Shown: positions 58,384-64,000 of the stretch, piece by piece
Numbering within the stretch: the first letter of the stretch is position 1
Layout of the letters: each line of letters opens with the position of its first letter
Origin: Pullilachnospira sp963929535
GTDB lineage: Bacteria > Bacillota > Clostridia > Lachnospirales > Lachnospiraceae
Reading direction: 5' to 3'
Length of the DNA stretch: 64,000 nt
Assembly (NCBI GenBank): GCA_963929535.1
Contig: CAWVIZ010000016.1
Coordinates: 1 to 64,000, forward strand
The notes under the pieces: generated by a model
What the model was told of the DNA's origin: nothing
The model's database searches: none
What the model saw: only the letters and a program-made list of their open reading frames with translations
Made by a program: the position numbers and the translations under genes

Positions 58384-59079
58384 TTACTTTTCTTTCTGCT
58401 GTTTTGGAATGCTTCCCAGCAAACTGAGCCCCAGATATTTTTCCACATCTCTTCCCGAACTGATCCTGTGATCCTGAAGGCTGTACAGTACGGCCAGCAG
58501 GAAAAATACGCCCAGCCCGAAACAAAATGACTGCAGGGCAGTTTCCCATAAAACCGGATATTCCGGCTCCTCCGGGAGGTTGGCTTTGTCCGCGATGGCC
58601 GCCCAGTTCCCATCCATAACCCCGTTGATATGTTCTACGGCAGATTCGCTGATATTCTGAGCCAGAAGCTGAGCTCTGGCCGGGTCCACATCCGCGACCA
58701 TGACCACCAGGATCCTGCTCTGATATTCTGCATAAACATATATCTGCTCTCTCAATGATTCTGCCGTGAACCAATCCTGAAGGCCGCAGCGGAAGATCAC
58801 CTCCTCCAAAACCGGAGTACTCTGCGCGATCTCTACGCCATCCGCTGTCAGGTCTTCGCTGACCAGAACTCCCTCGGCCAGATACTGATCCTCACTTCTG
58901 TTGGGGCGCATATAGATCTCAGCCGTAGAATAGAATACCTGAGGTACCCCAGCGGCAGCATAGGCAGTACCTGCAGCAGTCAGAAGCAGGACAGCCACCG
59001 CGCCCACAATGGCGTATCTTCTGAAAAATTCAGCTATCGTCTGAAGTTGTTCAAATAACTGTTCCTTTTTTGAAACCAT
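58384..59079 (-). CDS. Polysaccharide chain-length regulator (Wzz/YveK type)
   Basis: 231 residues. Two membrane helices, AIVGAVAVLLLTAAGTAYAA and SFCFGLGVFFLLAVLYSLQD, flank an extracytoplasmic domain (TAEIYMRPNRSEDQYLAEGV, YAEYQSRILVVMVADVDPAR). Ends DVEKYLGLSLLGSIPKQQKE, the usual Wzz tail. A separate BY-kinase would partner it; none is in view. Confidence 0.85.
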   Translation of the reverse strand: MVSKKEQLFEQLQTIAEFFRRYAIVGAVAVLLLTAAGTAYAAAGVPQVFYSTAEIYMRPNRSEDQYLAEGVLVSEDLTADGVEIAQSTPVLEEVIFRCGLQDWFTAESLREQIYVYAEYQSRILVVMVADVDPARAQLLAQNISESAVEHINGVMDGNWAAIADKANLPEEPEYPVLWETALQSFCFGLGVFFLLAVLYSLQDHRISSGRDVEKYLGLSLLGSIPKQQKEK

Positions 59080-60082
59080 TTCCTCTCTCCTTTGTCAGCC
59101 ATCCCAGCGCCAGGCTCACTGCCATACAGATTCCCACGGCTATCACCCACAGCATGGTTTCCGAAAAATAACCGGGAAGGGCTTTTTCCGTCCCCTCCAG
59201 TATCAGGGGATGCATTCCATACAGGATCACCGATGTCCTTCTGCAGAATTTCCCTGCGGCAGCTCTGTTCTCCAGCGGATATCTCAGCGCTATCAGAAAA
59301 GTAAAGTAAACTGCCGGGATCAATGTAAACGTTACTGTGGTGCCCTGGGCGATTCCTGTCCTAAGTACAAACTCCACTTCCAGCACATTCAGCACCAGAC
59401 TTCCGATCCAGGCAGTCCACAGAACGCGCTCTCTTCCCTCTCGTGTCCACCAGGAAGCCGTTTTCAGGATAAAGGCTCCCAATACCGCAAAGGGCAGCGT
59501 CACACCGGCAAATCTTCTGATATAATCGAAATCAAACCATTCCAGCAGCCGGCTCAGCCCCGGTATCACCGTCCGTCCCACCTGATTCCAGCCGTATGTA
59601 AGGGCAGCCAGAAGGCATGTCACAAGGGAGAGTACCGTCAGAACTCCCATGGCACGCCATCTCATGGCCAGCCGGATCACCAGCAGAGAATAGATCATAC
59701 ATGGGAAGAACCACAAATGATAATACGTTCCGTAAAATACAAATCGTTTTATAACAGTAACTGCTGTTTCCAACGGACTCATTCCGGCAAAGCTGCCGTT
59801 GATCGTCTCCCAGATCAGGTAGATCAGCGTAAACACCAGATAGTATTTCAGTAGAGAGGCGATCTGATGCGCCAATACTCTTTTTCCTCTCTGTTCTGCC
59901 CGTATGAAAAAATATCCGGAAACGCAGGCGAAAAAAGGAACGGCCATCCTTCCGAAAGCACTGTTGACCACTTCTCCCAGCGGACCGGGGAATTCAGCCA
60001 GAAGCTGCGCGTGAATCCCTGCCACCAGACACGCAAAGACCATTTTTATGATGTCGATGGAATAAAACCTTTTATTTTCCAT
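59051..60082 (-). CDS. Acyltransferase 3 family membrane protein
   Basis: 343 residues, about ten membrane helices. MENKRFYSIDIIKMVFACLV, AGIHAQLL with the family histidine, FACVSGYFFIR, and YHLWFFPCMIYSLLVIRLAM are typical of OafA/WcwG-like acyltransferases that acetylate cell-surface glycans. Overlaps the Wzz gene start by 29 bases. Confidence 0.88.
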   Translation of the reverse strand: MENKRFYSIDIIKMVFACLVAGIHAQLLAEFPGPLGEVVNSAFGRMAVPFFACVSGYFFIRAEQRGKRVLAHQIASLLKYYLVFTLIYLIWETINGSFAGMSPLETAVTVIKRFVFYGTYYHLWFFPCMIYSLLVIRLAMRWRAMGVLTVLSLVTCLLAALTYGWNQVGRTVIPGLSRLLEWFDFDYIRRFAGVTLPFAVLGAFILKTASWWTREGRERVLWTAWIGSLVLNVLEVEFVLRTGIAQGTTVTFTLIPAVYFTFLIALRYPLENRAAAGKFCRRTSVILYGMHPLILEGTEKALPGYFSETMLWVIAVGICMAVSLALGWLTKERGNGFKKGTVI

Positions 60083-61188
60083 AGCTTTCTTCCTGCCTTT
60101 TTTCTGATTCCGTCCTGTTCCGCCCGTCTGATACATTCTTTCAGCTCATATCTGTCCATCATTTTAAAAAACAGATCCCGGGAATACTCGTCCCATGGAG
60201 AGGCTTTCATGCTGGCATTATGCGTAAGCACTTTGGACAGCGGAACAGGAGCAGCAACTATATCCTTTTCGATTTTCTCCCATAGGGCTTCTCCTTTTGG
60301 GCTCTGAAGAAGCACCAGGGAATAGCCAAGATCTTCTGTCCATCCCTCCCTGATCTCCTCCGCTCCCCACAGATCGCCCAAAGTAATATCGCTTTTCCGG
60401 TGGACTTTCCGGAACCTGCAGGAAAAACAGGAGGATCGGAGATTCAGATTTTTTAAAAAGGACTGAAGATACAGGTCTTCCTCCAGAGAAGCACGGTTTA
60501 CGGTATGGTCCTCCCATTCCACTTTCATGGAGAATTTTTTCCACCCCTCTGTCTTATCTCTGAAGCTGATTCTTTCCGGTTCTTTTCCCTGTCCCTGTTC
60601 CTTCAGATATTTCTCCAGAACCAGCGGAGAACTTATCCCATGGCAGATAAAGTCTGCGGTTATCAGACGGCTGTACTCCTTGTTCAGCACAGCGTACAGA
60701 CCGGCAATCTGACAGGGCGTTCCGGAAAACAGCACCCAGCGGCCCTCCTCCAGATATTCTTTCGCCCGGCTGTAGGCGTCTCCCGCCAGGCCCTGTACAT
60801 ATTTGGAACCTCTCAGACGGGTCAGCTCTTCCGCCTTTTCCACTGCGCACATGACGGCTCTGCTTCCACGCATCTCCACACCGAAAACCACACCGCCTCT
60901 TCTTATTATTTCCTCCGCCAGATGAGTAAAGATCCCGCCGGAGGAGCTGTCCTTCCGCACTTTGGGGCTGCGGCTGTATCCGGCCAGCACTGCCCTCACT
61001 TTTTCATCATCTTCCGCTTCCCCGGGACACACCTGCCGGCACCTTCCGCAGCCTATACATCGCTCCTTATCGATCACGGGATAGGAAAATCCTTCCTGGT
61101 TTTCCACCATACTGATACAGTCTGCCGGGCATACACAGGCACATGCGCCGCAGCCGGTACACTGTTTCTTTCCCGCAATCTCGTACAT
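60046..61188 (-). CDS. Coenzyme F420H2 dehydrogenase-like ferredoxin protein
   Basis: 380 residues. Two N-terminal 4Fe-4S motifs, CTGCGACACVCP and CIGCGRCRQVCP, then the FrhB-like body: SGGIFTHLAEEIIRRGGVVF, RLRGSKYVQGLAGDAYSRAK, GTPCQIAGLYAVLNKEY, CFSCRFRKVHRKSDITLGDL. These occur in polysaccharide clusters of Clostridia and Bacteroidetes, role unclear. ATG 61188 follows the flippase stop by two bases; its ribosome site is weak. Confidence 0.88.
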   Translation of the reverse strand: MYEIAGKKQCTGCGACACVCPADCISMVENQEGFSYPVIDKERCIGCGRCRQVCPGEAEDDEKVRAVLAGYSRSPKVRKDSSSGGIFTHLAEEIIRRGGVVFGVEMRGSRAVMCAVEKAEELTRLRGSKYVQGLAGDAYSRAKEYLEEGRWVLFSGTPCQIAGLYAVLNKEYSRLITADFICHGISSPLVLEKYLKEQGQGKEPERISFRDKTEGWKKFSMKVEWEDHTVNRASLEEDLYLQSFLKNLNLRSSCFSCRFRKVHRKSDITLGDLWGAEEIREGWTEDLGYSLVLLQSPKGEALWEKIEKDIVAAPVPLSKVLTHNASMKASPWDEYSRDLFFKMMDRYELKECIRRAEQDGIRKKAGRKLWKIKGFIPSTS

Positions 61189-61192
61189 CCCT

Positions 61193-62713
61193 TTACCGTC
61201 TGAGAATTCTTTTTTTAATCTGCTCAACCTGTTCTCTCTCCTCTCTGTGAAAGCCAAAGCCGCAAAGACAGATAAAATAAACTGCTAAAAACAGCGCTCC
61301 CTGTGAAAAAAATGCCAGCCAGGAATTTACGCCAAAGACCATTTTTACAGCCAGCCCTTCCGCGCAGGCCACCAACAGCGCCAATGTAGGTTTCGCCATG
61401 CTTTTGAAAAAGCCGGGAATATCCAGATGGATCTTCTTCTGATAATACCAGTTCATTAACAGAATGTTTCCAACACAGGTGGCCACCGCCGTTCCTATCG
61501 CTGAACCTATAGCACCGAATTTTCTGGACAGCGGGATGGTGATCAGCAGATTCAGAACAGCGATGATGAAATACGCCACCGAACGGAACTTGTGCTTATT
61601 CTCTGCTCTCTGTATCTCAATCCCGATATTCTGGATCAGTGGGATCAATGTGGGGATCATGATCACCGCTCCCACATAATATGCTTCGTCATACCCCTCT
61701 CCGGCCCACTTGCTGATGAAAAATTTCCCGTAAAGCAGATACCCGGCCAGTACTGCTGCCAGAATGATATACTGGATCCGTCCGATCCTGGTAAACAGAT
61801 CCGACAGCTTCTGATCGCTTTGTTTTTCCGCCACCATCTTGTTTACCCGCGGAATGAACACGTTGGATACTGCCGAGGACATATTTATAAAATACTGATT
61901 AAACTGGCTTCCCACGGAAAAAATTGCTACCACTCCCGTGTTCTGTACAATTCCCAGTATGAATTTTCCCACATTCCAGTTGATCTGGTTTACCACTTCA
62001 TTCAGAAAGATATAAAAAGAAAAGGTTCCGACACTTTTCAGTACATGAAGCTCCATCCCCCTGAACTGAAATTTCATATCCAGTTTTTTTATACAGTACA
62101 GGATATTGAAACCTATACGGAGGAGGGAAAGGATCAGATTCGCCAGAACCAGAGACATGGAGCGGCAGCCCAGCAGCAGCAGGGGCAGCGCGATGCACGG
62201 ATTCAGCACATTTACAGCGATCAGAAGGATCCTCTGAAAAATATATTTTTCATGAGCTGTGATGTAACAGTCGAAAATGATGTTGGGAAATGTAAGCGCT
62301 GTTGTGATCACCAGAACTACCATCAGCCATTGAAGCTCTTCCACCTCCGCCCCGGACAGGCTGTTGGCAAACAGCATATCCGCAGACAGGATCAATCCGC
62401 CGCCGATCACGATACAGATCGCGGCAATCGTGCAGAACACCAGAAGGAAGATACTGTTCAGTTTCCTGATCTCCTCCTCCTGCCCTTTGACCTTGTACTG
62501 GTAGAAAAAGCGGACATAAGAGCTCCCGAATCCAAAGCTCAGCAGGCTTAAATACGCTACTGTGGAATTTCCCAACTGATACAGACCGTATTCGCTCTGC
62601 CCCAAAAGCCGCAGCATTACGGGAGTGTAGATCATGGCGATCAGATTCTGTACCCCGATAGAAACGTAGCTTAAAATGGTTCCCATTTTCAACTGATTTA
62701 CCTGTCTATGCAT
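61193..62713 (-). CDS. Polysaccharide flippase (Wzx/RfbX)
   Basis: 506 residues, 12-14 membrane helices. MGTILSYVSIGVQNLIAMIY, TPVMLRLLGQSEYGLYQLGN, VGSQFNQYFINMSSAVSNVF, IQRAENKHKFRSVAYFIIA. A MATE-type flippase for lipid-linked oligosaccharide. ATG 62713 has GAAGGAG in front; the gene start overlaps the pyruvyl transferase end. Confidence 0.92.
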   Translation of the reverse strand: MHRQVNQLKMGTILSYVSIGVQNLIAMIYTPVMLRLLGQSEYGLYQLGNSTVAYLSLLSFGFGSSYVRFFYQYKVKGQEEEIRKLNSIFLLVFCTIAAICIVIGGGLILSADMLFANSLSGAEVEELQWLMVVLVITTALTFPNIIFDCYITAHEKYIFQRILLIAVNVLNPCIALPLLLLGCRSMSLVLANLILSLLRIGFNILYCIKKLDMKFQFRGMELHVLKSVGTFSFYIFLNEVVNQINWNVGKFILGIVQNTGVVAIFSVGSQFNQYFINMSSAVSNVFIPRVNKMVAEKQSDQKLSDLFTRIGRIQYIILAAVLAGYLLYGKFFISKWAGEGYDEAYYVGAVIMIPTLIPLIQNIGIEIQRAENKHKFRSVAYFIIAVLNLLITIPLSRKFGAIGSAIGTAVATCVGNILLMNWYYQKKIHLDIPGFFKSMAKPTLALLVACAEGLAVKMVFGVNSWLAFFSQGALFLAVYFICLCGFGFHREEREQVEQIKKRILRR

Positions 62714-63773
62714 CTTTCTCTCCTTCACGTATCTTCAGCAGAAATCGTCTGATCCTTTCCCTCTCCCGGGCAATGATCCGGTCTGTGTCTTTAAAGTCCA
62801 CCTCAAAGATCTGATCATCTGTTATCCTGTCCGCAGTCCTCATTTCCATATGAAACAGGGTCAGCAGATCATCCATTCTGGAACTCATGTCCGCAAAATT
62901 CTCTCTTCTCGCAAACGCAAGAAAGGGTCTGTGGAACATGATCGAAAAAACGGTTCCATGAAACGAATCGGTGCAGACGCAGGCAGCGTGATCGATCAGA
63001 TAAAGGAATTCGTCCGGGGCAATGGAGAAATGTTCCGGAGTCTGCAGCCAGAAAACCGTCAGTCCCCGGCCCCTGGCAACCGCTTCTATGCGCCTGCGGT
63101 ATTCCTCTGCGCAGCTTCCCAGAAAATATGCCAGCACATATCTGTTTTCCTCTACCCTTACCTTTTTCTCCAATCTTCTCCACTGGTGCGCCGGTACATA
63201 GAGAGTGGGATCCCCCAGCACTTCCGCTTGCCTCCCGCACAGCCTTCTGATCAGTTCCGCCCCCTGACTCTCCCGTACAGAGAGCAGACGGAAGTCTGAA
63301 ATCCACTCCCCAAACTCCTTCTCCCGCTCCGGAGGGATCTGACTTACCGCTATGCTGGGTGAAAAGGCGATCTTTTTCTCATGCTTTGTAAAAGTCAGAA
63401 AGTTTTCTCCGGTACAGTATTCCAGAAAGGGATTCCACACCTGATCACTTCCGGCAATAAAATACCGATATTCTCCATCCAGTTCCGGCGGTACCGTCTG
63501 ATCGATCACAAACCGGCTTCTTCTGATATATCTGTGGGTAAAACGGTAAAAGTTCAGTCTTCTGCTCTCTTCTTTCGTCAGATGATAGTGCAGCAGTCTT
63601 TTTATCCTCAGTTTCCGCAAGTACCGGGGATTCTCCGCGTCAAACACATTCGTGGTCTTATGTATGGTTTCCGGCAGAAACCCCACATCCTTCAAAGCCT
63701 CCTGTACAGCGTAATTCTGGAGCCTGTTCCCATAGTTTTCTCCATTGGTGATTGTAACGATTCCAACCTTCAA
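62706..63773 (-). CDS. Polysaccharide pyruvyl transferase family protein
   Basis: 355 residues from TTG 63773 (GAGAGGG ahead). KVGIVTITNGENYGNRLQNY at the start, YRYFIAGSDQVWNPFLEYCT, IAFSPSIAVSQIPPEREKEF, CVCTDSFHGTVFSIMFHRPF. Transfers pyruvate to glycans. The TTG overlaps the upstream stop (TTGA). Confidence 0.9.
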   Translation of the reverse strand: MKVGIVTITNGENYGNRLQNYAVQEALKDVGFLPETIHKTTNVFDAENPRYLRKLRIKRLLHYHLTKEESRRLNFYRFTHRYIRRSRFVIDQTVPPELDGEYRYFIAGSDQVWNPFLEYCTGENFLTFTKHEKKIAFSPSIAVSQIPPEREKEFGEWISDFRLLSVRESQGAELIRRLCGRQAEVLGDPTLYVPAHQWRRLEKKVRVEENRYVLAYFLGSCAEEYRRRIEAVARGRGLTVFWLQTPEHFSIAPDEFLYLIDHAACVCTDSFHGTVFSIMFHRPFLAFARRENFADMSSRMDDLLTLFHMEMRTADRITDDQIFEVDFKDTDRIIARERERIRRFLLKIREGEKDA

Positions 63774-64000
63774 TCTATTCCCTCTCTCCCTTTGACCTGC
63801 TTCCATTTGGTATAAAGAAAATGAATCCCGTAATACGCCAGAAAAAATCCCTTTTTCAGCAGCGCATAATCCAGCTTACGGATCCTGCCGCAGTCCTTCT
63901 CGCATTCCAGAAAATCCTGAAACCGCGGATCTCTCATGATTTTTCCGATTTCCTTTCGCCGTAAGGAAAAAGGCAGATCCCTCCAGACTGTCAGATAAGC
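63770..64000 (-). CDS. Partial glycosyltransferase-like C-terminus
   Basis: The last 76 codons of a gene that begins beyond the window: AYLTVWRDLPFSLRRKEIGK, IRKLDYALLKKGFFLAYYGI, HFLYTKWKQVKGREGID. The basic, aromatic end is usual for a family 2 glycosyltransferase of a capsule cluster; identity unproven. Confidence 0.55.
   Translation of the reverse strand, partial: AYLTVWRDLPFSLRRKEIGKIMRDPRFQDFLECEKDCGRIRKLDYALLKKGFFLAYYGIHFLYTKWKQVKGREGID

Noticed and set aside
57965..58774. Long open frames on both strands across the tandem repeat
   Set aside because: They arise because the unit is 51 bp (17 codons) with no stops in those frames; no ribosome site and the peptide is pure repeat.
1..64000. 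Insertion sequences or transposases
   Set aside because: No transposase-like protein or IS ends were recognised on either strand; mobility here is phage-based.

Overview
The window reads as Lachnospiraceae-like Clostridia (Firmicutes). Chromosomal genes at the right end include a ComEA/ComEC competence locus wrapped around a Wal-type two-component system with a GerMN lipoprotein, and Gram-positive capsule genes. Shine-Dalgarno sites are strong (AAGGAGG) throughout. About three quarters of the window is one siphovirus-type prophage. It is interrupted by AT-rich cargo patches that contrast with its GC-balanced core.

Prophage, about 1-48,750, almost all on the minus strand and so read from high to low coordinates. 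The lysogeny region (41.4-40.2 kb) holds an XRE repressor, an ImmA/IrrE protease and small regulators. Replication and recombination genes follow (39.7-30.1 kb): DUF4406, a DUF2800 nuclease, a DUF2815 ssDNA-binding-like protein, family A DNA polymerase, VapE-type primase-helicase, VRR-NUC nuclease, SNF2-like helicase, a sigma/ArpU-like regulator and MazF. The packaging region (26.8-19.5 kb) holds an HNH nuclease, ParB-methyltransferase, accessory proteins and small and large terminase. The head genes (19.5-15.3 kb) are portal, ClpP-type protease, HK97 capsid and connectors. The tail genes (15.3-1.7 kb) are tail tube protein, a G/GT chaperone with a -1 frameshift site, tape measure, Dit, Tal and fibres. 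Holin and amidase follow. At the extreme left is the first codons of a serine recombinase, broken at its catalytic motif.

Three AT-rich cargo blocks sit in the prophage. (1) 11.4-13.7 kb, between tail chaperone and tape measure: two unrecognised genes, one an HTH/zinc-ribbon/nuclease-like protein, with their own promoter and terminator. (2) 27.0-28.7 kb: an Mrr-type nuclease and small genes, flanked by a ~170-bp direct repeat that carries a promoter and an immediate terminator. (3) 41.6-48.5 kb: a restriction-modification locus with two methyltransferases (one fused to an XRE HTH) and two nuclease-like proteins, then an HsdS remnant and a GIY-YIG protein between ~75-bp direct repeats.

The right prophage end lies inside comEC. 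The chromosomal operon comEA-response regulator-histidine kinase-gerMN-comEC is cut after the 'AISG' motif of ComEC, so the lysogen lacks the DNA-uptake channel unless the phage excises. Beyond it lie a YdcZ-type transporter, an Fe-S aldo/keto reductase, a metallophosphoesterase, and a surface-polysaccharide cluster (glycosyltransferase-like protein, chain-length regulator, acyltransferase, F420H2-dehydrogenase-like protein, Wzx flippase, pyruvyl transferase, partial glycosyltransferase-like gene). Structured intergenic repeats are scattered through it: a 143-bp element with terminal inverted repeats in two copies, and a 51-bp tandem repeat.
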